A stretch of 64,000 nt of DNA. Source: CAZMNY01 sp964567745. Its GTDB lineage: Bacteria > Planctomycetota > Planctomycetia > Pirellulales > Pirellulaceae. Location: positions 1 through 64,000 of the forward strand of contig CAZMNY010000005.1 in assembly GCA_964567745.1 (NCBI GenBank). The letters run 5' to 3'. The notes under the pieces were generated by a model. The model had not been told where the DNA came from. It made no database searches and worked only from the letters and a program-made list of their open reading frames with translations. Numbering within the stretch: the first letter of the stretch is position 1; every line of letters begins with the position of its first letter. The translations under genes were made by a program, and so were the position numbers. Of the stretch, positions 34,937 through 43,263 are shown one piece after another.

Positions 34937-35941
34937 CTATTTGACCTTCACGAGTTTCATGATGCGGCCGTCAACATTCCAATCCTGGACGTACAGGTTG
35001 CCGTCTTTGTCCCAATACGAACCATGGGTGCCGCTAAAGACGCCTTCGATCCATTTGTCTTGAGGCACGTTAAAGTTGACTCGCGTCTTGGGATTGGAGT
35101 TGTGGCCGAGCACCGACATGATGGTGTTGCTTTTGTCGAGAATGACGACTCGGCCATGCAGATCGGGCACGGAGACGAAATCGCCTTGAATCGAAACCGA
35201 AGTCGGCTGGCCCAATCCCGTGATCACCTCGGCCATGAAATTGCCATCGAGATCGTAGTGCAGCAAGCGACCTTTGGGTTTGTGATTGCGGTCGCAAATC
35301 AGCAGGCGCGGCGGATCGTATCGGGTGTCGAGCGTCATGCCATGGGCCGTATTGAATTGCTTCAATCCGTTGCCCTTGGAGCCAAAGTGCGAGAGGTATT
35401 TGCCGGTCTTGTCAAACTTGAAAACATGATTGCTCGCATAACCGTTGGAGAGAAAAATATCGCCGTTGAGTCCAACGGTAATGGCGGTCGGGCTGAAATT
35501 CCTTAGCCCTAAGCCGGACTCTTCGGGAAACGGCAGTTTCATCACAATGTCGCCGCTTCGAATGTCAAACTTGATTCCCTCGCCGTCGACATTTCGCGCG
35601 CCGTAAATGTACTCAACGCCGGCTTCCTCGCGGATTTCCATGTCGTGCAAGTTGGAGTACTTCTCGCCCAGGTATGAATGAATGACTATTCCATCCGGAG
35701 AAAAAACGACGACTCCCTTTCGCGCGCTCGTATAAATATTGCCCGCCTTGTCGATCACGACCGCGCCGTGAGTCGGGCCGAGAGCCGAGTGTCCGTCGGG
35801 CCTGAGTCCCCAGCCCGGCACGGTGTCGAAAGTCATTTCGCCGCAGCCCATTCGCACCGGCGCAACTTTGTCTTCCGCGGCGGCTTGAAGCGAGACGAAT
35901 AGGGTCAGCAAGAGAGAGACGTAAAGCGAGCGTTTCGTCAT
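34937..35941 (-). CDS. NHL-repeat six-bladed beta-propeller secreted protein
   Basis: The protein has 334 residues from the ATG at 35941; eight codons upstream are possible. Signal peptide: MTKRSLYVSLLLTLFVSLQAAAE. Propeller motifs recur: ALGPTHGAVVIDKAGNIYTS, FSPTAITVGLNGDIFLSNGYASNHVFKFDKTGKYLSHFG, GLKQFNTAHGMTLDT, QPTSVSIQGDFVSVPDLHGRVVILD and DKDGNLYVQDWNVDGRIMKL. The family resembles peptidyl-glycine lyase-like and NHL-repeat proteins, mainly ligand-binding. Role unknown; exported. Confidence 0.9.
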   Translation of the reverse strand: MTKRSLYVSLLLTLFVSLQAAAEDKVAPVRMGCGEMTFDTVPGWGLRPDGHSALGPTHGAVVIDKAGNIYTSARKGVVVFSPDGIVIHSYLGEKYSNLHDMEIREEAGVEYIYGARNVDGEGIKFDIRSGDIVMKLPFPEESGLGLRNFSPTAITVGLNGDIFLSNGYASNHVFKFDKTGKYLSHFGSKGNGLKQFNTAHGMTLDTRYDPPRLLICDRNHKPKGRLLHYDLDGNFMAEVITGLGQPTSVSIQGDFVSVPDLHGRVVILDKSNTIMSVLGHNSNPKTRVNFNVPQDKWIEGVFSGTHGSYWDKDGNLYVQDWNVDGRIMKLVKVK

Positions 35942-36117
35942 GATGTCGTTCCTAGATGATTTCAAAGACTCGGACCAGCCAAGCGAAGTCTAATGGGTGG
36001 CGGGCCTGCGTGCTCGCCGAAAATTCTGGAAAACCCAACCGAAATTGGCATCCTGTCCACGCAGACTGAAACTGGCAGTCAGGACATGTATTGGGTCGGG
36101 CTGACGGGAAGCCCAGT

Positions 36118-36217
36118 NNNNNNNNNNNNNNNNNNNNNNNNNNNNNNNNNNNNNNNNNNNNNNNNNNNNNNNNNNNNNNNNNNNNNNNNNNNNNNNNNNN
36201 NNNNNNNNNNNNNNNNN
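36118..36217. other. Assembly gap (100 N)
   Basis: Exactly 100 undetermined bases, the conventional size for a gap of unknown length. The bases before it (AAGCCCAGT) match the tandem repeat unit that follows it. Confidence 0.99.
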
Positions 36218-36346
36218 GTCCGCAAGCCCAGTGTCCGCAAGCCCAGTGTCCGCAAGCCCAGTGTCCGCAAGCCCAGTGTCCGCAAGCACCGGTACTCCGC
36301 AAGCACCAGTATTCAGCAACACAATATTCAGCAACACAGTATCCTG
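36218..36346. repeat. 15-bp tandem repeat (VNTR) abutting the gap
   Basis: Four perfect units of GTCCGCAAGCCCAGT (36218-36277) are followed by variant units (CGCAAGCACC) and two units of the related AGTATTCAGCAACAC at 36308-36337. Because 15 is divisible by three, several frames stay open on both strands, which creates spurious reading frames. Confidence 0.9.
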
Positions 36347-36475
36347 CGGGGAGAACCACATTTCAACACCGGCCAGGCAAACGGCCCTCCTCTTACTGCT
36401 CCGAACGACCTTTTTGGGCGAGCATCCGTATGGGGAGTTGCGGGCAATAGTCGCCGTTTCGGGCTGGTCCAGGGT

Positions 36476-37015
36476 ATGAACAGAGTTGACCCATCGACAC
36501 GTGTACCAAATCGTCACCGACCTGGCGACAGTTTGGGGACGGCGGGCGTTGTCATTTGGCTGATTCTCACCGTCGTCTATCGTTCGATTCGAGTTGGCTT
36601 GATCTCGCTGGTGCCGAATTTGTTTCCACTGGTCGCGACCGGCACCATCCTTTATTTTTCAGGACAATATCTGGAGATGGTAACCGTTTGCGTGTTCACG
36701 ATCTGCATTGGAGTCGCCGTCGATGACACGATTCACTTTCTCACTCGTTACGCCGAGGAAGACGCGGCGACGGACAATCACCAGCTCGCAATCGAACGAG
36801 ATTTCACGGGCGTTGGGAGCGCGCTATTGATGACGACCATCGTTTTGGTGACCGGCAGGATGACCGCCGTCTTTGGAGACGCGAGGGATGCTCGACTGTT
36901 CGGCGTCATGGGTGCCATGACGCTCGCCTCCGCTCTATTCGCTGATGACGCGCTCGACGGTATTCTGTTTCGGCCATGCGCAACTTTCGGCGGAGCGAAA
37001 GGCGACGCTAGTTGA
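36476..37015 (+). pseudogene. MMPL/RND-family exporter remnant
   Basis: The intact part reads GVVIWLILTVVYRSIRVGLISLVPNLFPLV, then FTICIGVAVDDTIHFLTRYAEE, typical of the C-terminal half of MMPL-type RND exporters, including the DDTIHF motif. Just upstream another frame (from about 36501) reads VYQIVTDLAT, the expected preceding sequence, so a one-base deletion near 36528-36531 broke the frame. The end (FADDALDGILFRPCATFGG) does not match the usual C-terminal helix. The remaining ~600 residues of such a protein are absent, or lie in the gap. Confidence 0.7.
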
Positions 37016-38258
37016 TCCAGATTGCGAAGCCGATAAAGTTGCCTCGGAAGATGCGATTGAAGCGATCCCAAACGGATGGCTTGCTGACTTCGCCTTCTTC
37101 GAGATAGGGAATCGCAGCGGCGCCGTTTGCCCAGAGAATGAGGTCGAGCTTGCGGGGTTCGTGAAACACGCGTCGCAAGTTGACGCCGAGTTTCTTGTTG
37201 TCGCCGCGCCAGAAGGGAATCAACTTTTTGCCGTCGAGCACATCTTCGGCCTCGACAAGGAACTCTCTCCAACCGGCGATCATCTCCTTGGTCATTCTGA
37301 CGCCCGACACAACGCCGGATTGATGTTGCCCTGGGATCCACTCTCGATCGCTATCGGTCTCGGCTTCAATCGCGACCCACATCGCTCGACTCTGCTCGAT
37401 CGTCCCTTTGAAATGGCGATGAGCTTTAACGGTTCGCTCGGGGTGCAGGAGAGGAAACGATGCGAGATGAATCGCGGCGGCTTCGTCGAGTATCGCTTGA
37501 ATGAAATCGCCGTTCCCTGTGATTTGATCGACGGGTGAATCGACCTTGGGAAACACCATCGATCCGCAACGATTGAACAGCTCGCTTTGATCGTAAGCCA
37601 ACATGATTTCGCAGATCCCGGACAGCAGATGGCAGTATCCTCTTAGCCAATGAGCGTCGGCCTGATCGATCGCAATCGTCAGTTCTCGATACGTGCTCGC
37701 CCGAGCTCGGCCCTGAATCACCGATAGAATTCGCCACAGTTCCTCACCTTCACTGGTGGCACCGTTGCCGTCGAGATCGAGCCGGATGCGGCCGAAGTTG
37801 AGCGGAAGTTTCACATCGGCATCATTCACCGCCGCAAGCGTCGATGCGGCCTTCTCAAGTCCGCTGAGGAACTCAGCGACGATCTCGCGGAATCGCTCAT
37901 AGTCGATCGGCTCTGGATTGGGATTCTTGGGGACCGGCATTCGGAGAATCGGCAATCCGCCGCCTCCCATTTGGCCGCCGAGTTGTCCGAGCAGGAAAAA
38001 ATTGCGCGGGCTCGAGCCGTGACGGTAGAGGTTCTGCCCAAGCTGTTCGACCGTGATGAGCGTGCGAACGACGCCTAAGCTCAGTTTCGCCTCGGAGTTG
38101 TCCGGGCTTTGCTTGAGCTGGTCGAGCAGCATCGCTTCGCCATCGGCCAGTCGCCCTTCGGCGAAGAACGGTTCGATCGCTGGGGCACCGTCTGCTTGCG
38201 CCGAGCGAACCGAGATCGCGATTATCGCGGCGACGATAAATGTGATTTTGCGTTGCAT
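37008..38258 (-). CDS. Secreted protein of unknown function, paralog B
   Basis: The protein has 416 residues from the ATG at 38258 (GGTGGAAG upstream). Signal peptide MQRKITFIVAAIIAISVRSAQA. Region 30-70 (FFAEGRLADGEAMLLDQLKQSPDNSEAKLSLGVVRTLI) is TPR-like. LPLNFGRIRLDLDGNGATSEGEELW contains an EF-hand-like DLDGNGATSEGEE loop. The C-terminus has RRVFHEPRKLDLILWANGAAAIPYLEEG and ends NFIGFAIWIN. The same order of motifs occurs in the protein encoded 41 bp upstream, so this is a tandem duplicate. The 3' end overlaps the MMPL remnant by 8 bp. Confidence 0.8.
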   Translation of the reverse strand: MQRKITFIVAAIIAISVRSAQADGAPAIEPFFAEGRLADGEAMLLDQLKQSPDNSEAKLSLGVVRTLITVEQLGQNLYRHGSSPRNFFLLGQLGGQMGGGGLPILRMPVPKNPNPEPIDYERFREIVAEFLSGLEKAASTLAAVNDADVKLPLNFGRIRLDLDGNGATSEGEELWRILSVIQGRARASTYRELTIAIDQADAHWLRGYCHLLSGICEIMLAYDQSELFNRCGSMVFPKVDSPVDQITGNGDFIQAILDEAAAIHLASFPLLHPERTVKAHRHFKGTIEQSRAMWVAIEAETDSDREWIPGQHQSGVVSGVRMTKEMIAGWREFLVEAEDVLDGKKLIPFWRGDNKKLGVNLRRVFHEPRKLDLILWANGAAAIPYLEEGEVSKPSVWDRFNRIFRGNFIGFAIWIN

Positions 38259-38299
38259 CACTTCCACCCTAATGTTGTTGAAACACCAGCTTTTGCGTC

Positions 38300-39535
38300 C
38301 TAGCGAATCCAGATGATCCCGAGCTTGCCCAACCAATTGGACCTGGAGAATTCCCTCCAGATCCCAAAGTCGACCATGCCTTCCTCGCGGTAGGGTTTGT
38401 TGGCGGCGCCTTGAAGCATGAGCACCAAGTCGAACTCACGCGGTTCGAGAAAGAAGCGTTTCACATTGACGCCCTTCCTCAGTTTATTCTGACCGCTGAA
38501 CCCATATCGAATCGCGTCGCCCAATTGAGGCGCAAGCGTCTCGCCCGTCATGATCGACTGGACGTGTTTCGCGATCGCCTCGGCCTGTTGGAGATCGGAA
38601 ACAGAGAACTGCAACGACTTGACCACGCCGGTTTGTTTCGGTCCTGCAAACAGTTCACCCTCATTGTCGGTTTCCTTCCCGAGAGAATCGGTGGCTCGAA
38701 CCACACTTTCCGCAAAGGCCGTCGCGTGTCGATGGGCGCTCGCCATCCGCTTCTTGTTGTGAAGCGGCCAGCGAATGAGATGTAGCATCGCAACAGCGTC
38801 TTGCCAGGTGCCCTGCTCCTGCCATGGGCCGAGCCGATTGCTCCATGCCGTCTCGGTATTCCAGAAAAACACATGCCCTAAATGCTCAAATGTCTCGTTC
38901 CAATTGTAGGCGAGAATGAAATCTGCGAATCCGAGCGTGGCATGACAGTGGGCGTTGAGCATCAGCGCGTCCGTCTGATCGAGCACGAAGCGAGCGTCAT
39001 CGTTTGAATCTCGACCGAGGCCGAATTGCGTCAATTTTGAAAATCGCTCGACGCCCTCGATCGATCCATCCTCGTTTAAGTCGACGCCGATCGCCGCCAG
39101 TCGAACGGGAAATCGAGCGTCAGGTTTGGCAGCCAATTCAAATGCTTTTTGAGCCTTGGCGACGCGTCTGCGAAATCGCCGGACGAGTCGGCGCGCGTCT
39201 TCGTAGGAAACTTGCGGAGCGTCCTTGGGCGGTTTCGCCTCGCCGGACGTCTGAAAGTTGCCTTTCTCCAGACTCACCTTGGCGCCATGTTTGATCAGAT
39301 CGCGATACGTGTCTTGCAGCACCTGCGCGAGGCGAGTGACTCCAAGCGCCAATTGACGCGAGGCGTCCTCGGGATGCTCGGCCAGCCACTCCGACAACTC
39401 GCGCTCCACTTGATCGAGTTTCCCTTGGACAAGCAACGAATCGACGCGTTCCATGTCGGGTCCCGCCGCTTGGCATTCGACTGGATCGACTGCCCAACTT
39501 AGGGAAAAGGCGAGCAGAAATGCGGCTATGAACAT
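38300..39535 (-). CDS. Secreted protein of unknown function, paralog A
   Basis: The protein has 411 residues. Signal peptide MFIAAFLLAFSLSWAVDPVECQA. It shares with paralog B a TPR-like start (LVQGKLDQVERELSEWLAEHPEDASRQLALGVTRLAQV), an EF-hand-like loop (RLAAIGVDLNEDGSIEGVERF), the motif DQTDALMLNAHCHATLGFADFILAYN, AHRH near residue 265, and RRFFLEPREFDLVLMLQGAANKPYREEG near the end, closing WLGKLGIIWIR. No named family is recognised. It lies 160 bp downstream of the anti-sigma gene on the same strand. Confidence 0.8.
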   Translation of the reverse strand: MFIAAFLLAFSLSWAVDPVECQAAGPDMERVDSLLVQGKLDQVERELSEWLAEHPEDASRQLALGVTRLAQVLQDTYRDLIKHGAKVSLEKGNFQTSGEAKPPKDAPQVSYEDARRLVRRFRRRVAKAQKAFELAAKPDARFPVRLAAIGVDLNEDGSIEGVERFSKLTQFGLGRDSNDDARFVLDQTDALMLNAHCHATLGFADFILAYNWNETFEHLGHVFFWNTETAWSNRLGPWQEQGTWQDAVAMLHLIRWPLHNKKRMASAHRHATAFAESVVRATDSLGKETDNEGELFAGPKQTGVVKSLQFSVSDLQQAEAIAKHVQSIMTGETLAPQLGDAIRYGFSGQNKLRKGVNVKRFFLEPREFDLVLMLQGAANKPYREEGMVDFGIWREFSRSNWLGKLGIIWIR

Positions 39536-39656
39536 TGGGCGGATGGACTTTCCCCAAGGCAGAACGAACTTCGATGGATCGATGCAAGTCCTTACCCGTC
39601 AAACCGGTCTGGTGTTTCAGACCTCAATCCTGGGGCGTGATGCGCGGGTGCGAAAA

Positions 39657-39705
39657 GATCGCTACGGCAAGGAGATCGCTACGGCAAGGAGGTCGCTACC
39701 GCAAG
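39657..39705. repeat. 17-bp tandem repeat, three copies
   Basis: GATCGCTACGGCAAGGA occurs twice perfectly and a third time with two changes (GGTCGCTACCGCAAG). It lies between paralog A and the anti-sigma gene and enters the last codons of the latter. Confidence 0.8.
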
Positions 39706-40718
39706 TTTGCGTTTTGCAAGAACGGCCGTGATTGGCTCTCGGCAATGACCGCGTCGTAGCGATCAATGCCTGGCGCGACGAGTCCGCGTTCATTGCGGAA
39801 AACATCGTCGCCGTTCTGCTGGACGAGGTTTCCGACAACAAAGGCCGTGTGTAGATCGGCAAACAGCATGTTCTGGCCTTTGCCAAGATGGTTCACGCTG
39901 TTGCGACCCGCCAGATTCCACGTCGGCGCGTCAGCTGCCCAGACGTAGGCCGGATTCTGGTCGTTGACGGTCGGCGAGAAGTACTTTTCGTTCTTGAAGA
40001 ACCCCAAGTTGTAACCATAGCTCCCGCCGGCCATTCTCTGGATCCGCAAGAGTGAACCGTTCTCGGTATTATCAATTTCGTCGAGTGTGGGAAGTTTCCA
40101 TACAATTCGGCTGCGAGCGAGATCGCTCGAGACACACAGAAAAACTCGTTGATCTTCAATATACCCAGCCTCAAAAAGCATCGGAGCATACACGCCAGCG
40201 AATGACCGATTGCCTTCTTGGGGGATTATTGGGAGGCGTTGGTTGCCGCGTTGCGACGCGAAATCGTGCAACGCAACTCCGATTTGACGCAGATTGTCTT
40301 GGCAGGAGAGACGTCGAGCCATTTCCCAATTGGATTTCAAAGCTGGGAAGATCAGCGTCAAGAGAGCCAGAGCGGCGCTGACGCCGACAACCAAATCGCG
40401 AACCGACCACGATGAAGGCTTGGAAACCGGCTCAGGCATGGAGCTCATTTTGCAAGGCAAGGACGTCGTTTGCTCATCTTGGATTTCCATTCGAGCGGTT
40501 TCGTGTTGCACATGCGCGAAAGTTCGGTCGGCGAGCCCCCAAGCGGGTTCGAAGTCGACGCGATCTTGATCGAGCGGTTCGACCGCGGCTTTGAGCCGAG
40601 CAAATTCGGCGCGAAGCTCGGCATCGGTTTCAAGCTGTTCCTCGAGCTCGCGCCGCTCGTGATCTTCGAGCGCGCCTAGCAAAAGGCCCAACAGGTTTTC
40701 TCGAACTGCGTCGCTCAC
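39696..40718 (-). CDS. Anti-sigma factor fused to a DUF1559-like pseudopilin domain
   Basis: The protein has 340 residues from the GTG at 40718, chosen because it overlaps the sigma stop (GTGA) and has AGGA just upstream; a TTG at 40745 is the alternative. The N-terminal ~60 residues (LLGLLLGALEDHERRELEEQLETDAELRAEFARL) match the cytoplasmic start of planctomycete anti-sigma factors. After a linker, the membrane helix plus MARRLSCQDNLRQIGVALHDFASQRG copies the DUF1559 pilin-like N-terminus (H-x9-DG family), and NHLGKGQNMLFADLHTAFVVG matches its C-terminal H-x9-D motif with Leu instead of Gly. The periplasmic domain may be the sensor. Confidence 0.85.
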   Translation of the reverse strand: MSDAVRENLLGLLLGALEDHERRELEEQLETDAELRAEFARLKAAVEPLDQDRVDFEPAWGLADRTFAHVQHETARMEIQDEQTTSLPCKMSSMPEPVSKPSSWSVRDLVVGVSAALALLTLIFPALKSNWEMARRLSCQDNLRQIGVALHDFASQRGNQRLPIIPQEGNRSFAGVYAPMLFEAGYIEDQRVFLCVSSDLARSRIVWKLPTLDEIDNTENGSLLRIQRMAGGSYGYNLGFFKNEKYFSPTVNDQNPAYVWAADAPTWNLAGRNSVNHLGKGQNMLFADLHTAFVVGNLVQQNGDDVFRNERGLVAPGIDRYDAVIAESQSRPFLQNANLR

Positions 40719-41413
40719 TTTTGTCCTACGTGCGTTTCTCGCCAAGTCTCGTTGAGTTTGAGAATGGCGGCGTGTAGGCGGCTCTTTACGGTTCCGACTG
40801 GAATCGAAAGCGACTCTGCCGCCTCACGATACTTAAGGCCCTGGAAGTAGACCAAATGCACAACGTCTCGCATTTGATCCGACAACCCGTCCATGGCGCG
40901 TTGAATCCACTGTGCTTCTTCCGTCCGGCTGGCATGCGAAAGCGGATCGTTCTCGTCGCTGACGAGGAGATCGCCCAGCCGCCCGCCATCATCACTTTCG
41001 CCCGCTGGTCGGTCGAGGCTAACCGAGCGGTGCCGTTTGTTTCGTCGCTGGGCGTCAATCGCTTGATTGGTTGCGATCGCATAAAGCCAAGGACGAAAAC
41101 GACGACCCTCTTCAAACATCTCTTGTTTCAAATGCACCTGCAGGAAGGCGGCTTGGAATGCATCTTCCGCCATCTCGGCATCACCCAAGTAACGTCGCAA
41201 GTAGTTGTACAACTCACCTTCGTACCGGCGCACGAGTTGCGCAAACAGGCTGCGGTCGCCTGTTTCGCGGTAGCGAAGCAGAAGTTGCTCGTCAGTCACG
41301 GCGTACTTTTTCCGAGTGCGGCGACGTCGTCGCTGCGGTGATAAGGAAGGATAGGTGAGACTCTCGTCGTCACCTGTCATTGTATACGCAGACGGCTCCA
41401 GACAGTTCATCAT
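40715..41413 (-). CDS. ECF-type RNA polymerase sigma factor
   Basis: The protein has 232 residues from the ATG at 41413 (ATG 41410 and TTG 41425 also possible). Region 2: SLFAQLVRRYEGELYNYLRRYLGDAEMAEDAFQAAFLQVHLK and FRPWLYAIATNQAIDAQRRNKRH. Region 4: LSDQMRDVVHLVYFQGLKYREAAESLSIPVGTVKSRLHAAILKL. A basic stretch (QRRRRRTRKK) lies near the N-terminus. The stop overlaps the anti-sigma start, which gives a coupled pair. The operon may include the two paralogous secreted proteins. Confidence 0.93.
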   Translation of the reverse strand: MMNCLEPSAYTMTGDDESLTYPSLSPQRRRRRTRKKYAVTDEQLLLRYRETGDRSLFAQLVRRYEGELYNYLRRYLGDAEMAEDAFQAAFLQVHLKQEMFEEGRRFRPWLYAIATNQAIDAQRRNKRHRSVSLDRPAGESDDGGRLGDLLVSDENDPLSHASRTEEAQWIQRAMDGLSDQMRDVVHLVYFQGLKYREAAESLSIPVGTVKSRLHAAILKLNETWRETHVGQK

Positions 41414-41530
41414 ATCGCGACCCAATCCGTTGAGAGCTTAGCGAAAACTGCGGAAGTGATTGCAGCGTAACGCTTTGGAGAAATGACAGGACGTCGCCCT
41501 TTTGCATCGTGTCAGCTCATTGCCCGCGAA

Positions 41531-41559
41531 TTGACACGCGTCGTAGGGCGTCTTACACT
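41531..41559 (+). promoter_or_regulatory. Sigma-70-like promoter for the permease gene
   Basis: TTGACA (41531-41536), a 17-bp spacer, then TACACT (41554-41559). Transcription would begin near 41566, leaving a ~36-nt leader before the GTG at 41602 and excluding the longer reading frame from 41509. Confidence 0.6.
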
Positions 41560-41601
41560 CACCAGCATCAATTTGCAAAACCCGTGCCCAAAGGGGCCAA
41601 T

Positions 41602-43263
41602 GTGACCAAACAACGGGTCTCCTGGGTTGGGCCGGGCGACGTTAACGCCTTTTTTGGCTTGATGTTAGACAACGTCGCCGATTTGTTGCTGACGGTCGGA
41701 CTGCTCTCGACGGTTTTCAAATTTCCTACAATTTTTGCACTTCGTTACATGGTGCCGGGCACGGCGATCGGCGTCTTGGTCGGCGACCTGCTGTTTTTCC
41801 GAATGGCTGTCAGGCTGTCCAAGAAAACAGGCCGCACCGATGTCACCGCCATGCCCCTGGGACTCGACACGCCCAGCACATTCGGCATGGTGTTCTTTGT
41901 GCTCGGCCCGTCCTACCTCTACGCCCTGAATCAGCTTGAACTCGCGCCCGACGAGGCTGCGGCCTATAGCTGGCGGATCGGAATCTGTTCGATCGTCGTC
42001 AGCGGTTTGTTCAAGATGATTTGCGCGCTCGGTTCGGGCTGGATCCGCCGCATGGTTCCTCGCGCGGGTTTGCTCGGTTCGTTGGCCGCTGTCGCGTTAG
42101 TGCTAATCAGTTTTCTCCCGCTGCTGGAGGTGCTGCATTTCCCCGTTGTCGGCATGACCGTTTTGGCAATCGTCTTGATGACTCTGATCGCCCGCATTCC
42201 CGCGCCCGGTCGCGTGCCAGGCGCATTAGCCGCGTTGCTTGTCGGATCGCTGATCTTCTACACGATGCAGTGGCTGGGCTTGTTGCATTTTGATCGCGAT
42301 GCGATGGGTGGAATTACTTCCGAGGCCGCACGCAGCGCACTACTACCTTACGAGTGGCTTGAGGTCTTTCGGTTTCAATGGCTCACGGCGCTCAAGGACT
42401 CAATGCTCTACATGCCCGTCGTTCTGCCTTTCGCGCTGGGAACGGTGATTGGCGGCATCGACTGCACCGAGAGCGCCGCGGCGGCTGGGGACGAGTTTCC
42501 GACGAACCAAGTGATCGCGGGCGAGGCGATTGCGACTCTAGCAGCCGGGCTTTGCGGCGGCGTCATTCAGACAACGCCTTACATAGGACACCCCGCGTAC
42601 AAGGCAATGGGCGGGCGATCCGCTTATGTGCTCGCAACCGCTCTGTTCATCGGCAGCGCTGGGTTGATAGGCTACTTCGGCTTTCTGTATCTGATCATCC
42701 CCAAACCGACCGTGTTTCCAATTCTGATTTTCATCGGCTTGGAAATCACAGCTCAAAGTTTTCGAGCCACGCCCAAGCGACACTACGCCGCGGTCGCGAT
42801 CGCCTGTGTCCCGGCACTCGCCTTCTTGGCGCTTAGTTTCGTCGATCGACTGTTCGGCGACGGCGCTTTGATCGCAGCGGGCATCACATCGTCGTCGTTG
42901 GAGAATCCCCTGTTGCGCAGCGACATCAAGACGCTCAGAATTCTCTCGAACGGGTTCATTATTACGAGCCTGCTTTGGTCCTCGCAACTTGCGGCGATGA
43001 TCGATCGAAAACTAATCTTAGCTGCCGGATACCTAGCCCTCGCCGCCACCGCCACGCTGTTCGGCATCATGCATTCGCCATTTGCTAACGGCGCAATGTA
43101 CGTTCCCTGGTTGGCCGATTCGTCACTCGCCCATGAAACCGAAGCGACCTACCGATACGCGGCCGCCTATTTGATTTGCGCCGTGATCGTCGTATTGTGG
43201 TCGTTTCTCGTTCGCCGCGAAATTGCATCTCAACCGCACGATTACCTGGAGCAGGACCATTGA
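41602..43263 (+). CDS. NCS2-like permease (xanthine/uracil permease superfamily)
   Basis: The protein has 553 residues from the GTG at 41602 (AAGGGG upstream, promoter at 41531-41559). About 13 membrane helices. VSWVGPGDVNAFFGLMLDNVADLLLTVGLL opens it, with YMVPGTAIGVLVGDLLFFRMA, DVTAMPLGLDTPSTFGMVFFVLGP and IGGIDCTESAAAAGDEFPTNQVI in the middle, the last like the acidic substrate motif in NCS2 proteins. VIQTTPYIGHPAYKAMGGRSAYVLATAL follows. Substrate not known; nucleobase or organic anion import is inference. The stop overlaps the methyltransferase start. Confidence 0.82.
   Translation: MTKQRVSWVGPGDVNAFFGLMLDNVADLLLTVGLLSTVFKFPTIFALRYMVPGTAIGVLVGDLLFFRMAVRLSKKTGRTDVTAMPLGLDTPSTFGMVFFVLGPSYLYALNQLELAPDEAAAYSWRIGICSIVVSGLFKMICALGSGWIRRMVPRAGLLGSLAAVALVLISFLPLLEVLHFPVVGMTVLAIVLMTLIARIPAPGRVPGALAALLVGSLIFYTMQWLGLLHFDRDAMGGITSEAARSALLPYEWLEVFRFQWLTALKDSMLYMPVVLPFALGTVIGGIDCTESAAAAGDEFPTNQVIAGEAIATLAAGLCGGVIQTTPYIGHPAYKAMGGRSAYVLATALFIGSAGLIGYFGFLYLIIPKPTVFPILIFIGLEITAQSFRATPKRHYAAVAIACVPALAFLALSFVDRLFGDGALIAAGITSSSLENPLLRSDIKTLRILSNGFIITSLLWSSQLAAMIDRKLILAAGYLALAATATLFGIMHSPFANGAMYVPWLADSSLAHETEATYRYAAAYLICAVIVVLWSFLVRREIASQPHDYLEQDH

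Larger units (their letters stand above)
35942..36475. other. Intergenic region with assembly gap and tandem repeat
   Basis: No gene is supported. Left of the gap are ~175 bp of unassigned sequence. The gap is followed by 15-bp repeats and ~130 bp of unassigned sequence before MMPL-like coding begins. Confidence 0.6.

Noticed and set aside
36218..36346. CRISPR-like array
   Set aside because: The units are 15 bp, directly adjacent and without spacers.
35993..37015. Single frame running through the N gap and VNTR into the MMPL remnant
   Set aside because: Translation across N is meaningless and the repeat keeps several frames open; only the MMPL part is homologous.
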